DNA from: Clarkia xantiana subsp. parviflora
Taxonomy: Eukaryota; Streptophyta; Magnoliopsida; Myrtales; Onagraceae
Assembly (NCBI GenBank): GCA_036873135.1
Contig: JAPTYO010000006.1
Location: forward strand, 1,287,329 to 1,351,328
Direction of reading: 5' to 3'
Length of the DNA: 64,000 bases
A program made the translations under genes and the position numbers. The notes beneath the pieces are model-generated. The model worked only from the letters and a program-made list of their open reading frames with translations, made no database searches and had not been told where the DNA came from. Positions 13,003 to 27,900 of the stretch are shown here, in pieces (position 1 is the stretch's first letter; the number at the start of each line of letters is the position of its first letter).

Positions 13003-16000
13003 GCTCTGAATTGGATGAAATCAGTTGCTATGACATTTATTCTAAACATATGATCATACTAAAGTCTTTATCCCTTTTAAGTTCGATCTCAGACTCAACT
13101 TTTATTCATAGAAACACTCTCGAGGCTCTGAATTGGATGAAATCAGTTGCTATCACCTTTATTCTAAATATATGTTTATACTAAAGTCTTTATCCCTTTT
13201 AAGTTCGTTCTCAGAATAACCTTTTATTCATAGGGAAACACTCACGGAGCTCTGAATTGGATGAAATCAGTTGATATCGCATTTATTCTAAATATATGAT
13301 CAAACTAAAGTCTTTATCCCTTTTAGTTCAGTCTCAGAATCAACTTTTATTCATAGGGAAACACTCTCGGAGCTCTGAATTGGATGAAATCAGTTGCTAT
13401 CGCATTTATTCTAAACATATGATCATACTAAAAGTCTTTATCCCTTTTAAGTTCGGTCTCAGAATAACCTTTTATTCATAGGGAAACACTCATGGAGCTC
13501 TGAATTGGATGAAATCAGTTGCTATCGCATTTATTCTAAATATATGATCATACTAAAGTCTTTATCCCTTTTTAGTTCGGTCTCAGAATCAACTTTTATT
13601 CATAGGGAAACACTCTCGGAGCTCTGAATTGGATGAAATCAGTTGCTATCGCATTTATTATAAACATATGATCATACTAAAGTCTTTATCCATTTTTAGT
13701 TCGGTCTCGGAATCAACTTTTATTCATAGGGCAACACTCTCAAGGCTCTGAATTGGATGAAATCAGTAGCTATGGCATTTATTCTAAACATATGATCATA
13801 CTTAAGTCTTTATCCCTTTTAGTTCGGTCTCAGAATCAACTTTTATTCATAGGGAAACACTCTCGGAGCTCTGAATTGGATGAAATTAGTTGTTATCGCA
13901 TTTATTCTAAACATATGATCATACTAAAGTCTTTATCCCTTTTAAGTTCGGTCTCAGAATCAACTTTTATTCATAGGGCAACACTCTCAAGGCTCTGAAT
14001 TGGATGAAATCAGTTGCTATGACATTTATTCTAAACATATGATCATACTAAAGTCTTTATCCCTTTTAAGTTCGATCTCAGACTCAACTTTTATTCATAG
14101 AGAAACACTCTCGAGGCTCTGAATTGGATGAAATCAGTTGCTATCACCTTTATTCTAAATATATGTTTATACTAAAGTCTTTATCCCTTTTAAGTTCGTT
14201 CTCAGAATAACCTTTTATTCATAGGGAAACACTCACGGAGCTCTGAATTGGATGAAATCAGTTGATATCGCATTTATTCTAAATATATGATCAAACTAAA
14301 GTCTTTATCCCTTTTTAGTTCAGTCTCAGAATCAACTTTTATTCATAGGGAAACACTCTCGGAGCTCTGAATTGGATGAAATCAGTTGCTATCGCATTTA
14401 TTCTAAACATATGATCATACTAAAGTCTTTATCCCTTTTAAGTTCGGTCTCAGAATAACCTTTTATTCATAGGGAAACACTCATGGAGCTCTGAATTGGA
14501 TGAAATCAGTTGCTATCGCATTTATTCTAAATATATGATCATACTAAAGTCTTTATCCCTTTTTAGTTCGGTCTCAGAATCAACTTTTATTCATAGGGAA
14601 ACACTCTCGGAGCTCTGAATTGGATGAAATCAGTTGCTATCGCATTTATTATAAACATATGATCATACTAAAGTCTTTATCCATTTTTAGTTCGGTCTCG
14701 GAATCAACTTTTATTCATAGGGCAACACTCTCAAGGCTCTGAATTGGATGAAATCAGTAGCTATGGCATTTATTCTAAACATATGATCATACTTAAGTCT
14801 TTATCCCTTTTAAGTTCGGTCTCAGAATCAACTTTTATTCATAGGGAAACACTCTCGGAGCTCTGAATTGGATGAAATTAGTTGTTATCGCATTTATTCT
14901 AAACATATGATCATACTAAAGTCTTTATCCCTTTTAAGTTCGGTCTCAGAATCAACTTTTATTCATAGGGCAACACTCTCAAGGCTCTGAATTGGATGAA
15001 ATCAGTTGCTATGATATTTATTCTAAACATATGATCATACTAAAGTCTTTATCCCTTTTAAGTTCGATCTCAGACTCAACTTTTATTCATAGAGAAACAC
15101 TCTCGGGCTCTGAATTGGATGAAATCAGTTGCTATCACCTTTATTCTAAATATATGTTTATACTAAAGTCTTTATCCCTTTTAAGTTCGTTCTCAGAATA
15201 ACCTTTTATTCATAGGGAAACACTCACGGAGCTCTGAATTGGATGAAATCAGTTGATATCGCATTTATTCTAAATATATGATCAAACTAAAGTCTTTATC
15301 CCTTTTTAGTTCAGTCTCAGAATCAACTTTTATTCATAGGGAAACACTCTCGGAGCTCTGAATTGGATGAAATCAGTTGCTATCGCATTTATTCTAAACA
15401 TATGATCATACTAAAGTCTTTATCCCTTTTAAGTTCGGTCTCAGAATAACCTTTTATTCATAGGGAAACACTCATGGAGCTCTGAATTGGATGAAATCAG
15501 TTGCTATCGCATTTATTCTAAATATATGATCATACTAAAGTCTTTATCCCTTTTTAGTTCGGTCTCAGAATCAACTTTTATTCATAGGGAAACACTCTCG
15601 GAGCTCTGAATTGGATGAAATCAGTTGCTATCGCATTTATTATAAACATATGATCATACTAAAGTCTTTATCCATTTTTAGTTCGGTCTCGGAATCAACT
15701 TTTATTCATAGGGCAACACTCTCAAGGCTCTGAATTGGATGAAATCAGTAGCTATGGCATTTATTCTAAACATATGATCATACTTAAGTCTTTATCCCTT
15801 TTAAGTTCGGTCTCAGAATCAACTTTTATTCATAGGGAAACACTCTCGGAGCTCTGAATTGGATGAAATTAGTTGTTATCGCATTTATTCTAAACATATG
15901 ATCATACTAAAGTCTTTATCCCTTTTAAGTTCGGTCTCAGAATCAACTTTTATTCATAGGGCAACACTCTCAAGGCTCTGAATTGGATGAAATCAGTTGC

Positions 16001-19000
16001 TATGACATTTATTCTAAACATATGATCATACTAAAGTCTTTATCCCTTTTAAGTTCGATCTCAGACTCAACTTTTATTCATAGAGAAACACTCTCGAGGC
16101 TCTGAATTGGATGAAATCAGTTGCTATCACCTTTATTCTAAATATATGTTATACTAAAGTCTTTATCCCTTTTAAGTTCGTTCTCAGAATAACCTTTATT
16201 CATAGGGAAACACTCACGGAGCTCTGAATTGGATGAAATCAGTTGATATCGCATTTATTCTAAATATATGATCAAACTAAAGTCTTTATCCCTTTTTAGT
16301 TCAGTCTCAGAATCAACTTTTATTCATAGGGAAACACTCTCGGAGCTCTGAATTGGATGAAATCAGTTGCTATCGCATTTATTCTAAACATATGATCATA
16401 CTAAAGTCTTTATCCCTTTTAAGTTCGGTCTCAGAATAACCTTTTATTCATAGGGAAACACTCATGGAGCTCTGAATTGGATGAAATCAGTTGCTATCGC
16501 ATTTATTCTAAATATATGATCATACTAAAGTCTTTATCCCTTTTTAGTTCGGTCTCAGAATCAACTTTTATTCATAGGGAAACACTCTCGGAGCTCTGAA
16601 TTGGATGAAATCAGTTGCTATCGCATTTATTATAAACATATGATCATACTAAAGTCTTTATCCATTTTTAGTTCGGTCTCGGAATCAACTTTTATTCATA
16701 GGGCAACACTCTCAAGGCTCTGAATTGGATGAAATCAGTAGCTATGGCATTTATTCTAAACATATGATCATACTTAAGTCTTTATCCCTTTTAAGTTCGG
16801 TCTCAGAATCAACTTTTATTCATAGGGAAACACTCTCGGAGCTCTGAATTGGATGAAATTAGTTGTTATCGCATTTATTCTAAACATATGATCATACTAA
16901 AGTCTTTATCCCTTTTAAGTTCGGTCTCAGAATCAACTTTTATTCATAGGGCAACACTCTCAAGGCTCTGAATTGGATGAAATCAGTTGCTATGATATTT
17001 ATTCTAAACATATGATCATACTAAAGTCTTTATCCCTTTTAAGTTCGATCTCAGACTCAACTTTTATTCATAGAGAAACACTCTCGAGGCTCTGAATTGG
17101 ATGAAATCAGTTGCTATCACCTTTATTCTAAATATATGTTTATACTAAAGTCTTTATCCCTTTTAAGTTCGTTCTCAGAATAACCTTTTATTCATAGGGA
17201 AACACTCACGGAGCTCTGAATTGGATGAAATCAGTTGATATCGCATTTATTCTAAATATATGATCAAACTAAAGTCTTTATCCCTTTTTAGTTCAGTCTC
17301 AGAATCAACTTTTATTCATAGGGAAACACTCTCGGAGCTCTGAATTGGATGAAATCAGTTGCTATCGCATTTATTCTAAACATATGATCATACTAAAAGT
17401 CTTTATCCCTTTTAAGTTCGGTCTCAGAATAACTTTTATTCATAGGGAAACACTCATGGAGCTCTGAATTGGATGAAATCAGTTGCTATCGCATTTATTC
17501 TAAATATATGATCATACTAAAGTCTTTATCCCTTTTTAGTTCGGTCTCAGAATCAACTTTTATTCATAGGGAAACACTCTCGGAGCTCTGAATTGGATGA
17601 AATCAGTTGCTATCGCATTTATTATAAACATATGATCATACTAAAGTCTTTATCCATTTTTAGTTCGGTCTCGGAATCAACTTTTATTCATAGGGCAACA
17701 CTCTCAAGGCTCTGAATTGGATGAAATCAGTAGCTATGGCATTTTTTCTAAACATATGATCATACTTAAGTCTTTATCCCTTTTAAGTTCGGTCTCAAAT
17801 CAACTTTTATTCATAGGGAAACACTCTCGGAGCTCTGAATTGGATGAAATTAGTTGTTATCGCATTTATTCTAAACATATGATCATACTAAAGTCTTTAT
17901 CCCTTTTAAGTTCGGTCTCAGAATCAACTTTTATTCATAGGGCAACACTCTCAAGGCTCTGAATTGGATGAAATCAGTTGCTATGACATTTATTCTAAAC
18001 ATATGATCATACTAAAGTCTTTATCCCTTTTAAGTTCGATCTCAGACTCAACTTTTATTCATAGAGAAACACTCTCGAGGCTCTGAATTGGATGAAATCA
18101 GTTGCTATCACCTTTATTCTAAATATATGTTTATACTAAAGTCTTTATCCCTTTTAAGTTCGTTCTCAGAATAACCTTTTATTCATAGGGAAACACTCAC
18201 GGAGCTCTGAATTGGATGAAATCAGTTGATATCGCATTTATTCTAAATATATGATCAAACTAAAGTCTTTATCCCTTTTTAGTTCAGTCTCAGAATCAAC
18301 TTTTATTCATAGGGAAACACTCTCGGAGCTCTGAATTGGATGAAATCAGTTGCTATCGCATTTATTCTAAACATATGATCATACTAAAAGTCTTTATCCC
18401 TTTTAAGTTCGGTCTCAGAATAACCTTTTATTCATAGGGAAACACTCATGGAGCTCTGAATTGGATGAAATCAGTTGCTATCGCATTTATTCTAAATATA
18501 TGATCATACTAAAGTCTTTATCCCTTTTTAGTTCGGTCTCAGAATCAACTTTTATTCATAGGGAAACACTCTCGGAGCTCTGAATTGGATGAAATCAGTT
18601 GCTATCGCATTTATTATAAACATATGATCATACTAAAGTCTTTATCCATTTTTAGTTCGGTCTCGGAATCAACTTTTATTCATAGGGCAACACTCTCAAG
18701 GCTCTGAATTGGATGAAATCAGTAGCTATGGCATTTATTCTAAACATATGATCATACTTAAGTCTTTATCCCTTTTAAGTTCGGTCTCAGAATCAACTTT
18801 TATTCATAGGGAAACACTCTCGGAGCTCTGAATTGGATGAAATTAGTTGTTATCGCATTTATTCTAAACATATGATCATACTAAAGTCTTTATCCCTTTT
18901 AAGTTCGGTCTCAGAATCAACTTTTATTCATAGGGCAACACTCTCAAGGCTCTGAATTGGATGAAATCAGTTGCTATGATATTTATTCTAAACATATGAT

Positions 19001-20931
19001 CATACTAAAGTCTTTATCCCTTTTAAGTTCGATCTCAGACTCAACTTTTATTCATAGAGAAACACTCTCGAGGCTCTGAATTGGATGAAATCAGTTGCTA
19101 TCACCTTTATTCTAAATATATGTTTATACTAAAGTCTTTATCCCTTTTAAGTTCGTTCTCAGAATAACCTTTTATTCATAGGGAAACACTCACGGAGCTC
19201 TGAATTGGATGAAATCAGTTGATATCGCATTTATTCTAAATATATGATCAAACTAAAGTCTTTATCCCTTTTTAGTTCAGTCTCAGAATCAACTTTTATT
19301 CATAGGGAAACACTCTCGGAGCTCTGAATTGGATGAAATCAGTTGCTATCGCATTTATTCTAAACATATGATCATACTAAAGTCTTTATCCCTTTTAAGT
19401 TCGGTCTCAGAATAACCTTTTATTCATAGGGAAACACTCATGGAGCTCTGAATTGGATGAAATCAGTTGCTATCGCATTTATTCTAAATATATGATCATA
19501 CTAAAGTCTTTATCCCTTTTTAGTTCGGTCTCAGAATCAACTTTTATTCATAGGGAAACACTCTCGGAGCTCTGAATTGGATGAAATCAGTTGCTATCGC
19601 ATTTATTATAAACATATGATCATACTAAAGTCTTTATCCATTTTAGTTCGGTCTCGGAATCAACTTTTATTCATAGGGCAACACTCTCAAGGCTCTGAAT
19701 TGGATGAAATCAGTAGCTATGGCATTTATTCTAAACATATGATCATACTTAAGTCTTTATCCCTTTTAAGTTCGGTCTCAAAATCAACTTTTATTCATAG
19801 GGAAACACTCTCGGAGCTCTGAATTGGATGAAATTAGTTGTTATCGCATTTATTCTAAACATATGATCATACTAAAGTCTTTATCCCTTTTAAGTTCGGT
19901 CTCAGAATCAACTTTTATTCATAGGGCAACACTCTCAAGGCTCTGAATTGGATGAAATCAGTTGCTATGATATTTATTCTAAACATATGATCATACTAAA
20001 GTCTTTATCCCTTTTAAGTTCGATCTCAGACTCAACTTTTATTCATAGAGAAACACTCTCGAGGCTCTGAATTGGATGAAATCAGTTGCTATCACCTTTA
20101 TTCTAAATATATGTTTATACTAAAGTCTTTATCCCTTTTAAGTTCGTTCTCAGAATAACCTTTTATTCATAGGGAAACACTCACGGAGCTCTGAATTGGA
20201 TGAAATCAGTTGATATCGCATTTATTCTAAATATATGATCAAACTAAAGTCTTTATCCCTTTTTAGTTCAGTCTCAGAATCAACTTTTATTCATAGGGAA
20301 ACACTCTCGGAGCTCTGAATTGGATGAAATCAGTTGCTATCGCATTTATTCTAAACATATGATCATACTAAAGTCTTTATCCCTTTTAAGTTCGGTCTCA
20401 GAATAACCTTTTATTCATAGGGAAACACTCATGGAGCTCTGAATTGGATGAAATCAGTTGCTATCGCATTTATTCTAAATATATGATCATACTAAAGTCT
20501 TTATCCCTTTTTAGTTCGGTCTCAGAATCAACTTTTATTCATAGGGAAACACTCTCGGAGCTCTGAATTGGATGAAATCAGTTGCTATCGCATTTATTAT
20601 AAACATATGATCATACTAAAGTCTTTATCCATTTTTAGTTCGGTCTCGGAATCAACTTTTATTCATAGGGCAACACTCTCAAGGCTCTGAATTGGATGAA
20701 ATCAGTAGCTATGGCATTTATTCTAAACATATGATCATACTTAAGTCTTTATCCCTTTTAAGTTCGGTCTCAGAATCAACTTTTATTCATAGGGAAACAC
20801 TCTCGGAGCTCTGAATTGGATGAAATTAGTTGTTATCGCATTTATTCTAAACATATGATCATACTAAAGTCTTTATCCCTTTTAAGTTCGGTCTCAGAAT
20901 CAACTTTTATTCATAGGGCAACACTCTCAAG

Positions 20932-21923
20932 GCTCTGAATTGGATGAAATCAGTTGCTATGATATTTATTCTAAACATATGATCATACTAAAGTCTTTAT
21001 CCCTTTTAAGTTCGATCTCAGACTCAACTTTTATTCATAGAGAAACACTCTCGAGGCTCTGAATTGGATGAAATCAGTTGCTATCACCTTTATTCTAAAT
21101 ATATGTTTATACTAAAGTCTTTATCCCTTTTAAGTTCGTTCTCAGAATAACCTTTTATTCATAGGGAAACACTCACGGAGCTCTGAATTGGATGAAATCA
21201 GTTGATATCGCATTTATTCTAAATATATGATCAAACTAAAGTCTTTATCCCTTTTTAGTTCAGTCTCAGAATCAACTTTTATTCATAGGGAAACACTCTC
21301 GGAGCTCTGAATTGGATGAAATCAGTTGCTATCGCATTTATTCTAAACATATGATCATACTAAAGTCTTTATCCCTTTTAAGTTCGGTCTCAGAATAACC
21401 TTTTATTCATAGGGAAACACTCATGGAGCTCTGAATTGGATGAAATCAGTTGCTATCGCATTTATTCTAAATATATGATCATACTAAAGTCTTTATCCCT
21501 TTTTAGTTCGGTCTCAGAATCAACTTTTATTCATAGGGAAACACTCTCGGAGCTCTGAATTGGATGAAATCAGTTGCTATCGCATTTATTATAAACATAT
21601 GATCATACTAAAGTCTTTATCCATTTTTAGTTCGGTCTCGGAATCAACTTTTATTCATAGGGCAACACTCTCAAGGCTCTGAATTGGATGAAATCAGTAG
21701 CTATGGCATTTATTCTAAACATATGATCATACTTAAGTCTTTATCCCTTTTAAGTTCGGTCTCAGAATCAACTTTTATTCATAGGGAAACACTCTCGGAG
21801 CTCTGAATTGGATGAAATTAGTTGTTATCGCATTTATTCTAAACATATGATCATACTAAAGTCTTTATCCCTTTTAAGTTCGGTCTCAGAATCAACTTTT
21901 ATTCATAGGGCAACACTCTCAAG
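20932..21923 (+). repeat. Representative HOR unit, monomers A-H (8 x 124 bp)
   Basis: A clean 992-bp unit. Diagnostic features in order: A has tatgatattt, gatctcagactc and agagaaac; B has tatcaccttt, tatatgtttata, gttctcagaataacc and actcacgga; C has gttgatatcgc, gatcaaact and agttcagtctc with five Ts before ag; D has ggtctcagaataacc and actcatgga; E has taaatatatgatcat and tttttagttcgg; F has ttattataaac, tatccattttt, ctcggaatc and gggcaac...ctcaag; G has cagtagctatggc and tacttaagtc; H has attagttgttatcgc and gggcaac...ctcaag. All eight share the frame gctctgaattggatgaaat and most share the 10-bp palindrome TATGATCATA. Use this unit as the reference for the monomer letters used elsewhere. 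Confidence 0.93.
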
Positions 21924-24900
21924 GCTCTGAATTGGATGAAATCAGTTGCTATGATATTTATTCTAAACATATGATCATACTAAAGTCTTTATCCCTTTTA
22001 AGTTCGATCTCAGACTCAACTTTTATTCATAGAGAAACACTCTCGAGGCTCTGAATTGGATGAAATCAGTTGCTATCACCTTTATTCTAAATATATGTTT
22101 ATACTAAAGTCTTTATCCCTTTTAAGTTCGTTCTCAGAATAACCTTTTATTCATAGGGAAACACTCACGGAGCTCTGAATTGGATGAAATCAGTTGATAT
22201 CGCATTTATTCTAAATATATGATCAAACTAAAGTCTTTATCCCTTTTTAGTTCAGTCTCAGAATCAACTTTTATTCATAGGGAAACACTCTCGGAGCTCT
22301 GAATTGGATGAAATCAGTTGCTATCGCATTTATTCTAAACATATGATCATACTAAAGTCTTTATCCCTTTTAAGTTCGGTCTCAGAATAACCTTTTATTC
22401 ATAGGGAAACACTCATGGAGCTCTGAATTGGATGAAATCAGTTGCTATCGCATTTATTCTAAATATATGATCATACTAAAGTCTTTATCCCTTTTTAGTT
22501 CGGTCTCAGAATCAACTTTTATTCATAGGGAAACACTCTCGGAGCTCTGAATTGGATGAAATCAGTTGCTATCGCATTTATTATAAACATATGATCATAC
22601 TAAAGTCTTTATCCATTTTTAGTTCGGTCTCGGAATCAACTTTTATTCATAGGGCAACACTCTCAAGGCTCTGAATTGGATGAAATCAGTAGCTATGGCA
22701 TTTATTCTAAACATATGATCATACTTAAGTCTTTATCCCTTTTAAGTTCGGTCTCAAAATCAACTTTTATTCATAGGGAAACACTCTCGGAGCTCTGAAT
22801 TGGATGAAATTAGTTGTTATCGCATTTATTCTAAACATATGATCATACTAAAGTCTTTATCCCTTTTAAGTTCGGTCTCAGAATCAACTTTTATTCATAG
22901 GGCAACACTCTCAAGGCTCTGAATTGGATGAAATCAGTTGCTATGATATTTATTCTAAACATATGATCATACTAAAGTCTTTATCCCTTTTAAGTTCGAT
23001 CTCAGACTCAACTTTTATTCATAGAGAAACACTCTCGAGGCTCTGAATTGGATGAAATCAGTTGCTATCACCTTTATTCTAAATATATGTTTATACTAAA
23101 GTCTTTATCCCTTTTAAGTTCGTTCTCAGAATAACCTTTTATTCATAGGGAAACACTCACGGAGCTCTGAATTGGATGAAATCAGTTGATATCGCATTTA
23201 TTCTAAATATATGATCAAACTAAAGTCTTTATCCCTTTTTAGTTCAGTCTCAGAATCAACTTTTATTCATAGGGAAACACTCTCGGAGCTCTGAATTGGA
23301 TGAAATCAGTTGCTATCGCATTTATTCTAAACATATGATCATACTAAAGTCTTTATCCCTTTTAAGTTCGGTCTCAGAATAACCTTTTATTCATAGGGAA
23401 ACACTCATGGAGCTCTGAATTGGATGAAATCAGTTGCTATCGCATTTATTCTAAATATATGATCATACTAAAGTCTTTATCCCTTTTTAGTTCGGTCTCA
23501 GAATCAACTTTTATTCATAGGGAAACACTCTCGGAGCTCTGAATTGGATGAAATCAGTTGCTATCGCATTTATTATAAACATATGATCATACTAAAGTCT
23601 TTATCCATTTTTAGTTCGGTCTCGGAATCAACTTTTATTCATAGGGCAACACTCTCAAGCTCTGAATTGGATGAAATCAGTAGCTATGGCATTTATTCTA
23701 AACATATGATCATACTTAAGTCTTTATCCCTTTTAAGTTCGGTCTCAGAATCAACTTTTATTCATAGGGAAACACTCTCGGAGCTCTGAATTGGATGAAA
23801 TTAGTTGTTATCGCATTTATTCTAAACATATGATCATACTAAAGTCTTTATCCCTTTTAAGTTCGGTCTCAGAATCAACTTTTATTCATAGGGCAACACT
23901 CTCAAGGCTCTGAATTGGATGAAATCAGTTGCTATGATATTTATTCTAAACATATGATCATACTAAAGTCTTTATCCCTTTTAAGTTCGATCTCAGACTC
24001 AACTTTTATTCATAGAGAAACACTCTCGAGGCTCTGAATTGGATGAAATCAGTTGCTATCACCTTTATTCTAAATATATGTTTATACTAAAGTCTTTATC
24101 CCTTTTAAGTTCGTTCTCAGAATAACCTTTTATTCATAGGGAAACACTCACGGAGCTCTGAATTGGATGAAATCAGTTGATATCGCATTTATTCTAAATA
24201 TATGATCAAACTAAAGTCTTTATCCCTTTTTAGTTCAGTCTCAGAATCAACTTTTATTCATAGGGAAACACTCTCGGAGCTCTGAATTGGATAAAATCAG
24301 TTGCTATCGCATTTATTCTAAACATATGATCATACTAAAAGTCTTTATCCCTTTTAAGTTCGGTCTCAGAATAACCTTTTATTCATAGGGAAACACTCAT
24401 GGAGCTCTGAATTGGATGAAATCAGTTGCTATCGCATTTATTCTAAATATATGATCATACTAAAGTCTTTATCCCTTTTTAGTTCGGTCTCAGAATCAAC
24501 TTTTATTCATAGGGAAACACTCTCGGAGCTCTGAATTGGATGAAATCAGTTGCTATCGCATTTATTATAAACATATGATCATACTAAAGTCTTTATCCAT
24601 TTTTAGTTCGGTCTCGGAATCAACTTTTATTCATAGGGCAACACTCTCAAGGCTCTGAATTGGATGAAATCAGTAGCTATGGCATTTATTCTAAACATAT
24701 GATCATACTTAAGTCTTTATCCCTTTTAAGTTCGGTCTCAAAATCAACTTTTATTCATAGGGAAACACTCTCGGAGCTCTGAATTGGATGAAATTAGTTG
24801 TTATCGCATTTATTCTAAACATATGATCATACTAAAGTCTTTATCCCTTTTAAGTTCGGTCTCAGAATCAACTTTTATTCATAGGGCAACACTCTCAAGG

Positions 24901-27900
24901 CTCTGAATTGGATGAAATCAGTTGCTATGATATTTATTCTAAACATATGATCATACTAAAGTCTTTATCCCTTTTAAGTTCGATCTCAGACTCAACTTTT
25001 ATTCATAGAGAAACACTCTCGAGGCTCTGAATTGGATGAAATCAGTTGCTATCACCTTTATTCTAAATATATGTTTATACTAAAGTCTTTATCCCTTTTA
25101 AGTTCGTTCTCAGAATAACCTTTTATTCATAGGGAAACACTCACGGAGCTCTGAATTGGATGAAATCAGTTGATATCGCATTTATTCTAAATATATGATC
25201 AAACTAAAGTCTTTATCCCTTTTTAGTTCAGTCTCAGAATCAACTTTTATTCATAGGGAAACACTCTCGGAGCTCTGAATTGGATGAAATCAGTTGCTAT
25301 CGCATTTATTCTAAACATATGATCATACTAAAGTCTTTATCCCTTTTAAGTTCGGTCTCAGAATAACCTTTTATTCATAGGGAAACACTCATGGAGCTCT
25401 GAATTGGATGAAATCAGTTGCTATCGCATTTATTCTAAATATATGATCATACTAAAGTCTTTATCCCTTTTTAGTTCGGTCTCAGAATCAACTTTTATTC
25501 ATAGGGAAACACTCTCGGAGCTCTGAATTGGATGAAATCAGTTGCTATCGCATTTATTATAAACATATGATCATACTAAAGTCTTTATCCATTTTTAGTT
25601 CGGTCTCGGAATCAACTTTTATTCATAGGGCAACACTCTCAAGGCTCTGAATTGGATGAAATCAGTAGCTATGGCATTTATTCTAAACATATGATCATAC
25701 TTAAGTCTTTATCCCTTTTAAGTTCGGTCTCAGAATCAACTTTTATTCATAGGGAAACACTCTCGGAGCTCTGAATTGGATGAAATTAGTTGTTATCGCA
25801 TTTATTCTAAACATATGATCATACTAAAGTCTTTATCCCTTTTAAGTTCGGTCTCAGAATCAACTTTTATTCATAGGGCAACACTCTCAAGGCTCTGAAT
25901 TGGATGAAATCAGTTGCTATGATATTTATTCTAAACATATGATCATACTAAAGTCTTTATCCCTTTTAAGTTCGATCTCAGACTCAACTTTTATTCATAG
26001 AGAAACACTCTCGAGGCTCTGAATTGGATGAAATCAGTTGCTATCACCTTTATTCTAAATATATGTTTATACTAAAGTCTTTATCCCTTTTAAGTTCGTT
26101 CTCAGAATAACCTTTTATTCATAGGGAAACACTCACGGAGCTCTGAATTGGATGAAATCAGTTGATATCGCATTTATTCTAAATATATGATCAAACTAAA
26201 GTCTTTATCCCTTTTTAGTTCAGTCTCAGAATCAACTTTTATTCATAGGGAAACACTCTCGGAGCTCTGAATTGGATGAAATCAGTTGCTATCGCATTTA
26301 TTCTAAACATATGATCATACTAAAAGTCTTTATCCCTTTTAAGTTCGGTCTCAGAATAACCTTTTATTCATAGGGAAACACTCATGGAGCTCTGAATTGG
26401 ATGAAATCAGTTGCTATCGCATTTATTCTAAATATATGATCATACTAAAGTCTTTATCCCTTTTTAGTTCGGTCTCAGAATCAACTTTTATTCATAGGGA
26501 AACACTCTCGGAGCTCTGAATTGGATGAAATCAGTTGCTATCGCATTTATTATAAACATATGATCATACTAAAGTCTTTATCCATTTTTAGTTCGGTCTC
26601 GGAATCAACTTTTATTCATAGGGCAACACTCTCAAGGCTCTGAATTGGATGAAATCAGTAGCTATGGCATTTATTCTAAACATATGATCATACTTAAGTC
26701 TTTATCCCTTTTAAGTTCGGTCTCAAATCAACTTTTATTCATAGGGAAACACTCTCGGAGCTCTGAATTGGATGAAATTAGTTGTTATCGCATTTATTCT
26801 AAACATATGATCATACTAAAGTCTTTATCCCTTTTAAGTTCGGTCTCAGAATCAACTTTTATTCATAGGGCAACACTCTCAAGGCTCTGAATTGGATGAA
26901 ATCAGTTGCTATGATATTTATTCTAAACATATGATCATACTAAAGTCTTTATCCCTTTTAAGTTCGATCTCAGACTCAACTTTTATTCATAGAGAAACAC
27001 TCTCGAGGCTCTGAATTGGATGAAATCAGTTGCTATCACCTTTATTCTAAATATATGTTTATACTAAAGTCTTTATCCCTTTTAAGTTCGTTCTCAGAAT
27101 AACCTTTTATTCATAGGGAAACACTCACGGAGCTCTGAATTGGATGAAATCAGTTGATATCGCATTTATTCTAATATATGATCAAACTAAAGTCTTTATC
27201 CCTTTTTAGTTCAGTCTCAGAATCAACTTTTATTCATAGGGAAACACTCTCGGAGCTCTGAATTGGATGAAATCAGTTGCTATCGCATTTATTCTAAACA
27301 TATGATCATACTAAAAGTCTTTATCCCTTTTAAGTTCGGTCTCAGAATAACCTTTTATTCATAGGGAAACACTCATGGAGCTCTGAATTGGATGAAATCA
27401 GTTGCTATCGCATTTATTCTAAATATATGATCATACTAAAGTCTTTATCCCTTTTTAGTTCGGTCTCAGAATCAACTTTTATTCATAGGGAAACACTCTC
27501 GGAGCTCTGAATTGGATGAAATCAGTTGCTATCGCATTTATTATAAACATATGATCATACTAAAGTCTTTATCCATTTTTAGTTCGGTCTCAGAATCAAC
27601 TTTTATTCATAGGGCAACACTCTCAAGGCTCTGAATTGGATGAAATCAGTAGCTATGGCATTTATTCTAAACATATGATCATACTTAAGTCTTTATCCCT
27701 TTTAAGTTCGGTCTCAAAATCAACTTTTATTCATAGGGAAACACTCTCGGAGCTCTGAATTGGATGAAATTAGTTGTTATCGCATTTATTCTAAACATAT
27801 GATCATACTAAAGTCTTTATCCCTTTTAAGTTCGGTCTCAGAATCAACTTTTATTCATAGGGCAACACTCTCAAGGCTCTGAATTGGATGAAATCAGTTG

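Noticed and set aside
20932..21923. CENP-B box in the monomers
   Set aside because: No match to the TTCG....A..CGGG core; ttcggtctcagaatc only shares the first four bases.
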